Below, in pieces: positions 16,474 to 26,107 of a stretch of 64,000 nucleotides of DNA. The translations under genes were made by a program, and so were the position numbers. Where the stretch lies: positions 1-64,000 of the forward strand of contig JBELBZ010000002.1 in assembly GCA_042095055.1 (NCBI GenBank), written 5' to 3'. The DNA is from UBA8752 sp042095055. Its GTDB lineage: Bacteria > Bacteroidota > Bacteroidia > Flavobacteriales_D > Sanyastnellaceae. Numbering within the stretch: the stretch's first letter is position 1; the number at the start of each line of letters is the position of its first letter. The notes below the pieces were generated by a model. It was given only the letters and a program-made list of their open reading frames with translations. It did not search any database and was not told the DNA's origin.

Positions 16474-19400
16474 ATGATCGGAGCCTTCAATAAAATCGTC
16501 AAGCGCCTCGTTGGCGATAAAGCGGCAACGGATGTCAAAGCCATCCAGCCGGCGGTTGACGCCGTGCACACTTTTGAGTCTGAAATGCAAGGGTTGTCCT
16601 CCGATGGACTCCGTGAGCGCAGCGCAGACCTCAAACGCCGCATCCTCGACCACGTGTCGGGTTTGATTGAGGAGTCTACTGGGCTCAGGGCGCAAGTGTC
16701 TGCAAACCCGACCATGTCTTTTGAAGCCAAAGAGGCGTTGTACGACCGGGTGGACGCTTTGGAAAAGGAGGTGGACGAAAAGTTGGAGGAGGTTTTGGAA
16801 CAGTTGATGCCTGAAGCTTTTGCCTTGCTCAAGGAGACATCTCGGCGTTTTGCTGCACCTGGAGAGTTGGAGGTCAGTGCTTTGGAGTACGACCGTGATT
16901 TCGCCGCTGAGCGGGATTTCGTGCGCATTGAAGGCGACAAGGCATTTTGGGCGCGGGAATGGCTGGCCGCCGGAACCCCTGTTGAATGGAACATGGTGCA
17001 TTATGATGTTCAGTTGATCGGTGGTGTGGCACTGCACCGTGGAAAGGTGGCCGAGATGCAAACGGGTGAAGGAAAGACGCTGGTGGCTACGCTCCCGGTC
17101 TTCCTCAACGCTTTGACCGGACGTGGCGTCCATTTGGTGACGGTCAACGATTACCTCGCAAGGCGGGACGCTGAATGGATGGGTCCGCTGTTTCAGTTTC
17201 ACGGGTTGACCATCGACTGTATTGACAAGCACCAACCGAATTCCGAGGCGCGCCGCAACGCCTACAAGTGTGACATCGTTTATGGAACGAACAACGAGTT
17301 TGGCTTTGATTACCTGAGGGACAACATGGCCATGCGTCCCGACCAATTGGTTCAAGGCAAGCACCACTACGCCATCGTCGACGAGGTGGACAGCGTTTTG
17401 ATTGATGAAGCCCGCACGCCGCTCATCATTTCTGGACCAACACCCAAAGGGGACGAGCACGAGTTCGATGGGCTCAAGCCCAAGGTGGTCCAGCTGATTC
17501 AAAAGCAGCGCCAAGCGGTCAACGCCATGATCACCGAGGCCAAAAAGAAGTTGGGCACTGAAGGGGCGGACAAAGAGACCATTAGAACCGGTGGATTGGC
17601 CTTGTTCCGCGCATACCGGGGATTGCCCAAGACCAAATCGCTCATCAAGTTCATGAGTGAGGAGGGCGTCAGGCAGCAACTTCTCAAGACGGAAGGCTAT
17701 TATCTGCAGGACAACAAGCGCATGATGCCCGAGGCCGATGAGGAGCTGTATTTCGTGATAGACGAGAAGCAGAACCAGGTCGAATTGACAGAAAAAGGCA
17801 TCGCCACTGTGACGGCGAACATGGAGGACGATCAGTTCTTTACGATGCCGGATGTGCCATCCACCTTGGTGGAGATTGATGCTTCGGAGGCCTCGGATGC
17901 GGTCAAGCAAGAGCAGCGCGAGGCGCTCTTCCGTGAACAGGGCATCAAGTCAGCCCGTTTGCACACCATGAACCAATTGCTCAAGTCGTATGCACTGTTC
18001 GAGAAGGACATCGACTACGTGGTCATGGACAACAAGGTCAAGATTGTCGACGAGCAGACCGGCCGCATCATGGAGGGTCGTCGCTATTCGGATGGACTGC
18101 ACCAGGCCATTGAGGCCAAGGAAGGGGTGCGGATTGAAGCGGCCACGCAGACCTATGCGACGATTACCCTTCAGAACTACTTCCGGATGTACCACAAGCT
18201 TGCGGGCATGACGGGTACTGCAGAGACCGAAGCTCAGGAATTGTGGGACATTTATGAATTGGACGTGATGTCCATTCCTACGAACCGACCCGTTGCGCGG
18301 AAAGACGACGATGACTTGGTCTTCAAGACGAAGCGGGAGAAGTTCAATGCCGTCATTGAAGACGTGGTGAAGCTTCGCGATGCGGGCCGCCCAGTTCTCG
18401 TGGGTACCACAACGGTAGAGGTGAGCGAACTGTTGAGCCGCATGCTGGACATCCGCAAAATCGAGCACCAGGTGCTCAACGCGAAGCGGCACCAAGCCGA
18501 AGCCGAAGTGGTCGCCAAAGCGGGCATGCCCGGTGCAGTCACGATTGCGACCAACATGGCGGGACGTGGAACCGACATCAAGCTGAGCGATGAGGTCAAG
18601 AAATCCGGTGGTTTGGCCATCATCGGAACAGAGCGTCACGACAGCAGGCGGGTAGACCGCCAGTTGCGCGGCCGATCAGGCCGACAGGGCGACCCGGGCA
18701 GCAGTCAGTTTTACGTGAGTTTGGAAGACGACCTGATGCGTTTGTTCCAGAGTGAACGCGTATCCAAAATGATGGACCGATTGGGCCACCAAGATGGCGA
18801 GGTCATTCAGCATTCGATGATCACCAAGTCCATTGAGCGTGCCCAACGCAAGGTGGAGGAGAACAACTTTGGCATTCGCAAGCGTTTGTTGGAGTACGAC
18901 GACGTCATGAACAGCCAGCGTGAGGTGATTTACCGCCGCCGCCGCAATGCCTTGCACGGGGAGCGCCTCAAGTTTGACATTTCTGGAATGTTTTACGAGC
19001 TGTCGGACCACTTGATCACGGAGTTCGGACCGGGCAAAGACTTCGAGGGCATGCGCATCCGCAGTTTGGCTGAGCTGGGAGTGGACCCTCCGTTCACCTC
19101 AGATGAATTTGGTTTGGGCAGCCCTGAAGCCCAATCCCAGTCGTTGCACCAAGTGGCCGAAATCCACTACCACGAGCGCATGAAATCATTGGCGGCCCAT
19201 GCCCATCCGGTGATTCAGCGCGTGTATGAGGACGACACCAACCAATTCGTGAACATTGCTGTTCCGTTTACAGACGGGCGCCGGAACCTTCAGGTGATGG
19301 CCAACATCGAGGAAGCCGTTGATTCTTCGGGCACCACCTTGGTGGACGAGTTGGAGAAGACCGTGGTTTTGGGTGTTTTGGACCAGCTGTGGAAGGAGCA

Positions 19401-19824
19401 CTTGCGCAATATGGATGACCTCCGCTCCAATGTGCAGCACGCGCGTTTCGAGCAGAAGGACCCCTTGCTCATCTACAAGTTTGAATCCTATGAGCTGTTC
19501 AAGGCCATGGTGCAACGCATGAATACCGATGTGGCCAGCTTCTTGCTCAAGTGCCAGTTGCCCAGTCAGCCGGATCAGGTCAAGCGTGCCCCTGGCGCAC
19601 GTCCCCAGCAGCCAGCGCGCTTGCAGACCAGCAAGCAGGGGGTGCAGAATCTGAATGAGCAGCGCATTGCATCGGCCCGTGCCCAAGGTGGTGGCGCAAC
19701 GACGGGGATGCCCGCACCCCCTCCTCCCAAGCCAGAGCCTGTGCGCGTGGAAAAGAAGACCTTGCCCAATGAACCTTGCCCATGTGGTTCAGGCAAGAAG
19801 TTCAAGAAGTGCCACGGCATCTGA
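16474..19824 (+). CDS. secA: Preprotein translocase ATPase SecA
   Basis: 1116 residues, the long form usual in Bacteroidota (Escherichia coli has 901). The cytoplasmic motor drives proteins through SecYEG and so feeds the periplasm and the type IX system. Walker A is MQTGEGKT (about residue 195), Walker B/DEAD-like is DEVDSVLIDEA (about 302), and the second motor domain has TNMAGRGTDIKLS and RQLRGRSGRQGDPG. The extra length lies mainly between the first nucleotide-binding domain and the preprotein-binding region, including a charged KKLGTEGADKE segment. The C-terminus carries the SecB/zinc motif NEPCPCGSGKKFKKCHG. ATG at 16474 is chosen over the upstream GTG at 16456 because MIGAFNKIVKRLVGDK matches the family start. 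Confidence 0.97.
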   Translation: MIGAFNKIVKRLVGDKAATDVKAIQPAVDAVHTFESEMQGLSSDGLRERSADLKRRILDHVSGLIEESTGLRAQVSANPTMSFEAKEALYDRVDALEKEVDEKLEEVLEQLMPEAFALLKETSRRFAAPGELEVSALEYDRDFAAERDFVRIEGDKAFWAREWLAAGTPVEWNMVHYDVQLIGGVALHRGKVAEMQTGEGKTLVATLPVFLNALTGRGVHLVTVNDYLARRDAEWMGPLFQFHGLTIDCIDKHQPNSEARRNAYKCDIVYGTNNEFGFDYLRDNMAMRPDQLVQGKHHYAIVDEVDSVLIDEARTPLIISGPTPKGDEHEFDGLKPKVVQLIQKQRQAVNAMITEAKKKLGTEGADKETIRTGGLALFRAYRGLPKTKSLIKFMSEEGVRQQLLKTEGYYLQDNKRMMPEADEELYFVIDEKQNQVELTEKGIATVTANMEDDQFFTMPDVPSTLVEIDASEASDAVKQEQREALFREQGIKSARLHTMNQLLKSYALFEKDIDYVVMDNKVKIVDEQTGRIMEGRRYSDGLHQAIEAKEGVRIEAATQTYATITLQNYFRMYHKLAGMTGTAETEAQELWDIYELDVMSIPTNRPVARKDDDDLVFKTKREKFNAVIEDVVKLRDAGRPVLVGTTTVEVSELLSRMLDIRKIEHQVLNAKRHQAEAEVVAKAGMPGAVTIATNMAGRGTDIKLSDEVKKSGGLAIIGTERHDSRRVDRQLRGRSGRQGDPGSSQFYVSLEDDLMRLFQSERVSKMMDRLGHQDGEVIQHSMITKSIERAQRKVEENNFGIRKRLLEYDDVMNSQREVIYRRRRNALHGERLKFDISGMFYELSDHLITEFGPGKDFEGMRIRSLAELGVDPPFTSDEFGLGSPEAQSQSLHQVAEIHYHERMKSLAAHAHPVIQRVYEDDTNQFVNIAVPFTDGRRNLQVMANIEEAVDSSGTTLVDELEKTVVLGVLDQLWKEHLRNMDDLRSNVQHARFEQKDPLLIYKFESYELFKAMVQRMNTDVASFLLKCQLPSQPDQVKRAPGARPQQPARLQTSKQGVQNLNEQRIASARAQGGGATTGMPAPPPPKPEPVRVEKKTLPNEPCPCGSGKKFKKCHGI

Positions 19825-19875
19825 GGACGCCAACAGCTTTTTTGGGGAGGGCCTTTTGCTTGGGGATGTTCTGGT

Positions 19876-20559
19876 TTACCGAGCGGCATCTGCGAGGGTG
19901 ACAAAAGCGAGGGGACCTTGCCATCGTGTGCGCAGGGTGCGGTGCATGGACTCGAGTGTGCTGCCCGTGGTGATGACGTCATCCAGGATGATGTACCCTT
20001 TGTTGGATTCGTGCAATGCCGTGTGGGTGTCTGGCCAGTCAAATGGAGCCGTCTGACGGGCGATGCGTTGACTTCGGTTGAACCGGGTGAAAGATTGCCC
20101 CGCGTGTTTGCGCAACAACAGTGGGGTGCAGTGCATGCCCGTCACTGAGGACCAGCCTTCGGCGAGCAGCGCACTCTGGTTGTAGCCCCGTTTTCTGCGC
20201 CTTCTTTTGTGCAAAGGGACAGGCAGTACGGACCAGTTTTCGATGTTCTGGTCTTTACGCAAAGCTGAGAATTCCCGCGCCATTGTCGCACCGAGCCGGC
20301 GGCCCAAGGTGGGGTCACCGTTGTATTTCAGCGCGTGCACCAGCTCACGCTCCATGGGAGTGGCGAGGCGCAGCCAAGACCATTGGAAATCCCAATCGAG
20401 GCGTTCTCCGAAACGACAGTGGGCATGTCCGGAGTGTCGAACCCAGCTGAATTCACAGGGGCCGCACCAGCTGACCTCTGCTGGGGACAAGGGGGTGCCA
20501 CAGGATCCACAGCATTTGGGGATGAGGGCGGTGGCCATGGAATGCAATGGGCTGAACAT
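19876..20559 (-). CDS. ComF-family phosphoribosyltransferase-like protein
   Basis: 227 residues. An N-terminal four-cysteine zinc-finger-like segment (CCGSCG...CGPC) precedes a type I phosphoribosyltransferase domain with the PRPP loop YIILDDVITTGSTL (about residues 187-200) and the basic KRRRRKRGYNQSALLA region that is a ComF hallmark. ComF proteins are linked to DNA uptake in competent bacteria; in Bacteroidota the exact role is unknown. The gene converges with secA. Start could also be the inner ATG at 20538. It is divergent from the DUF72 gene. Confidence 0.88.
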   Translation of the reverse strand: MFSPLHSMATALIPKCCGSCGTPLSPAEVSWCGPCEFSWVRHSGHAHCRFGERLDWDFQWSWLRLATPMERELVHALKYNGDPTLGRRLGATMAREFSALRKDQNIENWSVLPVPLHKRRRRKRGYNQSALLAEGWSSVTGMHCTPLLLRKHAGQSFTRFNRSQRIARQTAPFDWPDTHTALHESNKGYIILDDVITTGSTLESMHRTLRTRWQGPLAFVTLADAAR

Positions 20560-20632
20560 GCCGGGAAAGTTGCGGACACGTGCCGTCGTTCAAGGCCGTG
20601 AAGTTGTGCGGATAGCGGTTTTCTTTGTGGTC

Positions 20633-21559
20633 GTGAAGTATGGCAAGATTCCCGATGAGGAGCGGCAGGAGTTGCTGCCAAAAGTGGATTTCACCTTGCC
20701 GGCGGACCACCCTGATACTGTGACGGGCCTGTCTTCCGGCTTACAGCTTGACAGGCCAGCGCCCCTCCAAGTCAGGGCGGGTGGAACGATGTGGACCATC
20801 AGGCCCTGGCGCGGCAATGTTTATCCGGAAAAGGCGCCGCAGCGCACCTGGCCCGTCCATTACGGAAAGGCATTTGGCACCATTGAGCTCAATGCGACCC
20901 ACTACCGCATCCACCCACCGGAGCGGATGGCGGAATGGGCTGCGGCCATGCCGGAGGATTTTAGGTTCTGCGCAAAATTCCCTGCCATCATCACCCATTA
21001 CCGCAGGTTCAATGACTGTGGGGGCCCGACCGATGACTTCATTGCAGGATTGGACGCGTTGGGAGCAAAGAGAGGTCCGGCTTTCATTCAGCTCCCCCCT
21101 CATTTTTCTCCCAAGCAGGCAGACCGTCTGCTGGCTTACCTCAAGGAATGGCCCCGTGCATTTGAAGCGGCTGTTGAGTTTCGCCACCCCGGTTGGTTTG
21201 GACCTGAGCCCGAGCACGCCCAGGCCGTAGAGCAGGTGTGGCAAGCGATGCTGGAAATGGGGATTGGAGCGGTCATGAGCGATACTGCATTGCGGCGGGA
21301 TGCCCTCCACATGCGCATGACGGCGCCTTTTTTGCTGCTGCGGTTCGGCGGTTACGAAGGGCACCCCAGCGATGAACGCCGGCTCAAGGATTGGTGCACG
21401 CGCATCAAATCATGGCAAGCCGCAGGGTTGAGATCGGTGGACCTTTTGGTGCACCAGCCTGACAGCATCAGGACGCCAGAAACCTGTCGCATGTTTTCTG
21501 ATTGCGTCAAAAGTGAGCTGGGGTTGGAGGTTCGCGTGCCAGCGCCTGCCCTTTTTTGA
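20633..21559 (+). CDS. DUF72 family protein
   Basis: 308 residues starting from GTG at 20633 (MKYGKIPDEERQELLPKVDF), which matches the usual N-terminus of Bacteroidota DUF72 proteins. The open frame upstream overlaps the divergent ComF-like gene and is not coding. The TIM-barrel-like domain shows the family landmarks: FGTIELNATHYRIHP, FRFCAKFPAIITHYRR, GPAFIQLPPHFSP, AAVEFRHPGWF, and RFGGYEGHP. No biochemical function is established for the family. It lies 55 bases upstream of the methionine sulfoxide reductase gene on the same strand. Confidence 0.85.
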   Translation: MKYGKIPDEERQELLPKVDFTLPADHPDTVTGLSSGLQLDRPAPLQVRAGGTMWTIRPWRGNVYPEKAPQRTWPVHYGKAFGTIELNATHYRIHPPERMAEWAAAMPEDFRFCAKFPAIITHYRRFNDCGGPTDDFIAGLDALGAKRGPAFIQLPPHFSPKQADRLLAYLKEWPRAFEAAVEFRHPGWFGPEPEHAQAVEQVWQAMLEMGIGAVMSDTALRRDALHMRMTAPFLLLRFGGYEGHPSDERRLKDWCTRIKSWQAAGLRSVDLLVHQPDSIRTPETCRMFSDCVKSELGLEVRVPAPALF

Positions 21560-21614
21560 CGCTTCTTGTCGTGGAGTAGGTTGAAGAACCGCCGGCACTG
21601 TCGAACTTCGAGGT

Positions 21615-22124
21615 ATGGCTCACGCTTCCGCATTTGACCACGCTGCATCCCGAGAGGCCCGCTATGACCAGCTGGATTTGCAATGTCCGGCGCTCTTGTC
21701 AGATGCGGACCCGGTGGCAAACCAGGCCAATTTTGCTGCGCTGGTGCACATGGCTTTCGGCTGGCATTGGGTGGGGTTTTACCGGGTGGTGAACGGCGAA
21801 CTGGTGTTGGGCCCGTTTCAAGGCCCCGTGGCGTGCACGCGCCTCTACAAGGGAAAGGGCGTTTGCGCTGAAGCTTGGGAGCGGAACGAATCCGTGGTGG
21901 TTCCAGATGTTGAGGCATATCCCGGCCATGTCGTGTGCAGCGCTGAGAGCCGGAGTGAATTGGTGGTGCCTGTTCGGGACGAACAGGGGCATGTCCATGC
22001 GGTATTCGACCTGGACAGCACCGTTGTTGGAGACTTTGATCAGGAAGATGCAGACCGGCTGCAACGCCTCATAGATGCTGTGGGGAGCCGTTTCATTGAC
22101 AACGCCAATTCACGTCATGCATAA
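21615..22124 (+). CDS. Free methionine-(R)-sulfoxide reductase (GAF domain)
   Basis: 169 residues, a single GAF domain. It reduces free L-methionine-(R)-sulfoxide in the cytoplasm, using thioredoxin. The three family cysteines are present in order: GPVACTRLYKGKG, GVCAEAWERNE, and GHVVCSAESRSELVVPV, where the last strand pattern is diagnostic. The C-terminal FDLDSTVVGDF with LDS is also conserved. Length matches the fRMsr family. The stop overlaps the ATG of the following lipoprotein gene by 8 bases, suggesting coupled translation. Confidence 0.92.
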   Translation: MAHASAFDHAASREARYDQLDLQCPALLSDADPVANQANFAALVHMAFGWHWVGFYRVVNGELVLGPFQGPVACTRLYKGKGVCAEAWERNESVVVPDVEAYPGHVVCSAESRSELVVPVRDEQGHVHAVFDLDSTVVGDFDQEDADRLQRLIDAVGSRFIDNANSRHA

Positions 22125-23784
22125 GGGGTTGGACAGGGCTGTGATGGCGGGCGCGGTGCTGTTGTTGTTTGGATGCGCTCAAGTGGGTTCGCCTGACGGA
22201 GGAGGCCGCGACGAGGAAGCCCCGGTGGTGGTGGTTGCCGACCCTCCATTTGGCACCACACAGTTCGATCAAGGGTCCTTCATCTTGGAGTTCGATGAGT
22301 TCGTCCAATTGCAAGACGCGCGGAGGCAGATTTTGGTGTCTCCACCGCTTCCCACCCCACCAAAGGCGATGGTTCGTGCCAGAAGTGTAAAGGTGGAATG
22401 GGGAGACAGTTTGATGGAAAACCGCACCTACATCGTCCAGTTCGGCGATGCGGTGCGCGATTTGCGCGAAGGCAATGTGGCCAAGGGGCTGCAGTATGTA
22501 TTTACGACCGGAGATGTTTTGGACTCCGGCCGTGTTGCGGGCCGTGCCGAGGATGCATGGACGGGTGAAGTGTCCGCTGGAACACGGGTTTTGCTGTACG
22601 ACGGTGCGCTGCCAGAGGGGATCATGGATGCCGCTTTGCCGGACTCATTGAGGCCCTTGCCGGATTATGTGGGATTGGTAGACGACAGCGGACGGTTTGA
22701 CGTTGGTTTTTTGCCCATTGCAGAGCTGGGTTGGATGGTGGTAGACGATGTCAATGGCAATTACCGCGCTGACCATGGAGAGGCTTTGGGCTGGGGAAAG
22801 GGTGTGCTGCAGACGGTTACGGACAGCGCGGGTTGGGCAAAACTGATGGCAGCAGCACCCTTGAGATTGGATGTGCCACCGCCTGTGGCGTCTACCTATT
22901 TATCGGGAGTGCGGGTGGATTCATCGGGCTATTTCAGGGCGGCCATTTCGGGATTGGATGTCATGCGAGAAGGCCCGGATGGCCTCGTGGATGCGGACAT
23001 TTTGGAGGCCTTGTCTTTGACAGGACCTGAAGGGACGATTGAATTGGGATTGGAAGGCGACAGCGTCTGGGCGGTATTGCCTGGATTTGTGGATGCGGAC
23101 ACGGGACCTTGGTTGCTGCGTCACCTTTCGGGGACAGATACGTTGGTGTTTCGCGAAGTTTCGCCCGATGTGCCGCCTGTTCCAGTGGGAGCTGTGGAAC
23201 GGTTTGCTGATCTCGAAGGACATTTTAAGGTGCGGTTTGCACCGTTGCCTCAGGGTTTGGATACGGCGATGTGCATGGCGACAGCTTACGTGGAAGGGGA
23301 TACGGTGGTGCTGTCTCCTGGATTGTTTCAATTGGAAGGGGAACGTCTAAATGTGGGGCCATTGCCGGCGGGGGCATCCGTGGCATTGATGATTCCTCCT
23401 GGGGGCATCCGAGGTGCAGGAGGGGGGTCCAAAGACACCTTGGAGTGGAGGGTTTCAGTGAGGGTGCCCTCTGATTATGGGGTGGTCCAGTTGCTCATGG
23501 ATAGCGCTTTGCAGCAGCAAAAGGAGGAGGTCATATGGTTGCTGTTGAATGGGTCTGGTGCACCCACGGGTCACGCTTTGAACGGTGCAGACCGGTTTGA
23601 AGGGCTCTTGCCGGGGAGGTACAGGTTGGCGATGATTTGGGACGAAGATGGAGATGGACGTTGGTCGGGTGTCCGGCCGGATGAAGGACTTCACCCGGAG
23701 CCGATGTACAGATGGGCTGAGGAGATTGACGTTCGCGCTGGTTGGGAGGTTGAGATAGCGCCTGAGTTTCATCCACGCCCTTGA
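22117..23784 (+). CDS. Big_5-type (Ig-like) domain lipoprotein
   Basis: About 555 residues from ATG 22117. A signal peptide ends in a lipobox (LLLFGCAQ), followed by the phrase GSPDGGGRDEEAPVV that begins many Bacteroidota outer-membrane lipoproteins of this type. Residues about 35-140 form a Big_5 Ig-like domain (DPPFGTTQFDQGSFILEFDEFV...). The rest is beta-rich with SLRPLPDYVGLVDDSGRF and a C-terminal MIWDEDGDGRWSG phrase typical of this family. Function is unknown; a cell-surface role is inferred. It overlaps the upstream reductase gene by 8 bases. Confidence 0.8.
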   Translation: MHKGLDRAVMAGAVLLLFGCAQVGSPDGGGRDEEAPVVVVADPPFGTTQFDQGSFILEFDEFVQLQDARRQILVSPPLPTPPKAMVRARSVKVEWGDSLMENRTYIVQFGDAVRDLREGNVAKGLQYVFTTGDVLDSGRVAGRAEDAWTGEVSAGTRVLLYDGALPEGIMDAALPDSLRPLPDYVGLVDDSGRFDVGFLPIAELGWMVVDDVNGNYRADHGEALGWGKGVLQTVTDSAGWAKLMAAAPLRLDVPPPVASTYLSGVRVDSSGYFRAAISGLDVMREGPDGLVDADILEALSLTGPEGTIELGLEGDSVWAVLPGFVDADTGPWLLRHLSGTDTLVFREVSPDVPPVPVGAVERFADLEGHFKVRFAPLPQGLDTAMCMATAYVEGDTVVLSPGLFQLEGERLNVGPLPAGASVALMIPPGGIRGAGGGSKDTLEWRVSVRVPSDYGVVQLLMDSALQQQKEEVIWLLLNGSGAPTGHALNGADRFEGLLPGRYRLAMIWDEDGDGRWSGVRPDEGLHPEPMYRWAEEIDVRAGWEVEIAPEFHPRP

Positions 23785-23830
23785 TTTGAACATCCGTACA
23801 GTGTGATGTCTCATGCGGCACCAAAGGCGC

Positions 23831-23838
23831 TAATTTTG
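23831..23838 (+). promoter_or_regulatory. Candidate -7 element of the type-B T9SS cargo gene
   Basis: TAATTTTG, a perfect TAnnTTTG match, ending 6 bases before the ATG at 23845. The predicted leader would be only a few bases. Confidence 0.45.
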
Positions 23839-23844
23839 AGTTAT

Positions 23845-25425
23845 ATGCAGGTGAAACCCTCCTTTTTACGAGCGCTGCCCTTGGTGTTCCTGTTGGTGTT
23901 GGGCCAATGGGTGGTACGGGCTCAGGACCCCTGCGTTTCCACTGGGACGGGACTGCCTTATGTCAGCACCAACCCCAATTACGTGTGCGAGGCCTTGGAG
24001 GCCTTTGTCTACATCAACGTAGCCCAGGCGTATGCCGACCCCGCAGACGCCGCCTCTGAGAACTTCAATTTCAGTTGGTACCCCACGGACATTTTGGGTG
24101 GTACAACGACGCAGAGCTTCGATATGATGTTTGACAGCACCACCACCATTTGGTGCGTGGCGACGGACCTACAGAACAACTGCATTTGGACCGATACCAT
24201 TGTGGTCCAGGTGCAAGAGGCCGTCAACATTGGACTTCCAGCGGACACTTTGGTCTGTGATTTATATGGTTTTACCCTCCAGCCCTCGGCTGAGGCCCAA
24301 GCAATGCCAGGGGTGTCTTGGAATTGGGAGCCTTCGCTGTTGTTGTTGGATTCCGACACCCCTACACCTCAGTTGCTCGTGGATGCCGACCAGTGGTATT
24401 ACGTGACGGCCAGCGCGGGATCCTCCGGGCAGTGCGTGTATGAGGACAGCATCTATGTGACGGCCAATGTTGCGCCCATCGAGCTGGGGGTGGACCAGGA
24501 GCTGTGCGAAGGGGAAACAGCGACGCTCGACAGTGGGATGGACCCAGCGTTGGAATCCTTGTTGTGGAGCACCGGTGATACTGTGGCTGCCATCGTAGCG
24601 GATACAACCGGGGAGTATTGGGTCACGGCAGTGAACCCCCAAGGCTGCGAGCGCTCAGATACCGTGCAGATCAGCATTTTTGATAACCCCGTTCTCGTTC
24701 TCGAAGCCGATGGGGCTGCTTGCGAAGGACAGCCGGTCACGCTGCTGGCCACCGTGACCAGTGACACCATTGTGGCAGGCGTAGGGTGGTCCAGTGGAGA
24801 AGCGGGCAATGCTATTGTCGTCACTGGCCCAGGAAATTATGAGGCCATCGCGGTTGATGTCACGGGGTGCACGGGAACCGCTTCTATTTCCCCTGCTTTT
24901 TACCCTTCTCCTGTCCCTCAGTTGCCAACTGATACTGTGCTTTGTTTGGAAGAGGATGGTCCTGTTTGGATCGATGCAGCCCAGCCTGATGTGGCGTATT
25001 TGTGGTCCGATGGATCGACGGGGTCAGGCACCTTGCTCTCCAGCGAGGGCGTGTATACGGTCACCTTGACCTTGCTCTCGAATGGTTGCCAGGACTCTGC
25101 CAGCATTGTACTGACCGACTTTTGCCAGCAGGACAGCGTTTATTTCCCCTCGGCATTTACACCGGACAACGACCTGGTCAATGACGATTTCGGCGGTTTC
25201 GCTGAGGCGGTGGGGAGCTACCAACTGGTGGTGTTCAACCGCTGGGGCATCGAGGTCTTTCGCTCAGAAGACCTAGCCCTTCGATGGGATGGCCGCTTGG
25301 CAAGTGGTGAACCCGCGCCGGGTGGGCTCTATGGTTTTCGCGCGGTATGGCGGCCCCTTCGCGAGGATGGGGAGAGCTTTGGCGGATTTCTCGAGAAGGT
25401 GGGGTCTGTGACCCTTATTCGTTGA
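23845..25425 (+). CDS. T9SS cargo protein with CHU_C/gliding-type C-terminal domain (type B)
   Basis: 526 residues. The signal peptide ends near VVRAQD. The middle holds several Ig/PKD-like beta modules with paired cysteines and the repeated phrase in which a group of about 80 residues ends LWSTGDT or LWSDGSTGSG, as in SprB-like adhesins. The last 90 residues are the gliding-motility-associated C-terminal domain: YFPSAFTPDNDLVNDDFGG, VFNRWGIEVF, WDGRLASGE. This is the type B T9SS sorting signal, so export to the surface is expected. The start at 23845 is chosen because the longer frame has no signal peptide and a -7 element sits just upstream. The end overlaps the convergent trkA gene by 11 bases. 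Confidence 0.9.
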   Translation: MQVKPSFLRALPLVFLLVLGQWVVRAQDPCVSTGTGLPYVSTNPNYVCEALEAFVYINVAQAYADPADAASENFNFSWYPTDILGGTTTQSFDMMFDSTTTIWCVATDLQNNCIWTDTIVVQVQEAVNIGLPADTLVCDLYGFTLQPSAEAQAMPGVSWNWEPSLLLLDSDTPTPQLLVDADQWYYVTASAGSSGQCVYEDSIYVTANVAPIELGVDQELCEGETATLDSGMDPALESLLWSTGDTVAAIVADTTGEYWVTAVNPQGCERSDTVQISIFDNPVLVLEADGAACEGQPVTLLATVTSDTIVAGVGWSSGEAGNAIVVTGPGNYEAIAVDVTGCTGTASISPAFYPSPVPQLPTDTVLCLEEDGPVWIDAAQPDVAYLWSDGSTGSGTLLSSEGVYTVTLTLLSNGCQDSASIVLTDFCQQDSVYFPSAFTPDNDLVNDDFGGFAEAVGSYQLVVFNRWGIEVFRSEDLALRWDGRLASGEPAPGGLYGFRAVWRPLREDGESFGGFLEKVGSVTLIR

Positions 25426-26098
25426 CCTCGAGGAACCGGTTGACGTCCCCCAGGGTGCCAAAGACCACCAGTGTGTCGGTCTTTTCGACCACGGTGTCTG
25501 GCCTTGGAATGCCGATGAGGTGCTCCTTGTGTTCGCCCCCTTCATCATAGGTGCGTCGGATCGTAATCAGCCTCAGATTGTAACGGGTGGTGAGGTCGAT
25601 GTCGCCCAAGCTGCGCCCCGCAACGCCAGTTGGAGCTTGGATTTCTGCGATTTCATAATCGTCGGGCAATTCCAGAAACCCGCGCAAGTTGGGGTTCATG
25701 AGACGCTCCGCAACGATGCTGGCAAATTCCGCTTCAGGCGCCAAGATCTCTTGGACGCCCAGGCTCCGCAAGATGCGCTCTTGGTGAGGGCCTGATGCCC
25801 GCACAATGACACGTGGAATCCCCATGTCCAAGAGGTTGAGCGTGGTCAAAACCGTGGCCTCGAAATTGTCGCCAATGGCCACGACGGCGGCGTCCATTTC
25901 GTCGAGTTTCTGGCTCTTGAGTGCCTTCTGATCTGTAGAGTCCATGGTGATGGCCAGGGCAATGTCGTCTGACACTTCTTCTACTTTCTCTTCTGCGCAA
26001 TCGATTGCGAAGACTTCAGCCCCGCGGCCGGCCATTTCCAATGCAATGCGGGAACCGTATTTACCGATTCCGATCACGACATAACGCATGCTCTTCAT
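25415..26098 (-). CDS. TrkA/KtrA-type potassium channel regulatory protein
   Basis: 227 residues. A Rossmann TrkA_N domain (RCK) at residues 1-135 has the nucleotide loop VIGIGKYGSRIA and conserved acidic ends; a TrkA_C domain follows (about 140-225). Such proteins gate KtrB/TrkH-type K+ transporters in response to NAD(H) or ATP. No membrane partner is found nearby. The gene lies 9 bases downstream of kynU on the same strand, and converges with the T9SS cargo gene. Confidence 0.9.
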   Translation of the reverse strand: MKSMRYVVIGIGKYGSRIALEMAGRGAEVFAIDCAEEKVEEVSDDIALAITMDSTDQKALKSQKLDEMDAAVVAIGDNFEATVLTTLNLLDMGIPRVIVRASGPHQERILRSLGVQEILAPEAEFASIVAERLMNPNLRGFLELPDDYEIAEIQAPTGVAGRSLGDIDLTTRYNLRLITIRRTYDEGGEHKEHLIGIPRPDTVVEKTDTLVVFGTLGDVNRFLEVNE

Positions 26099-26107
26099 GG
26101 GGCCAAT

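Noticed and set aside
16453..17910. Long antisense open frame (485 codons) on the minus strand inside secA
   Set aside because: secA is certain on the plus strand. The antisense product has no family signature and mirrors the GC-rich codon bias of the real gene.
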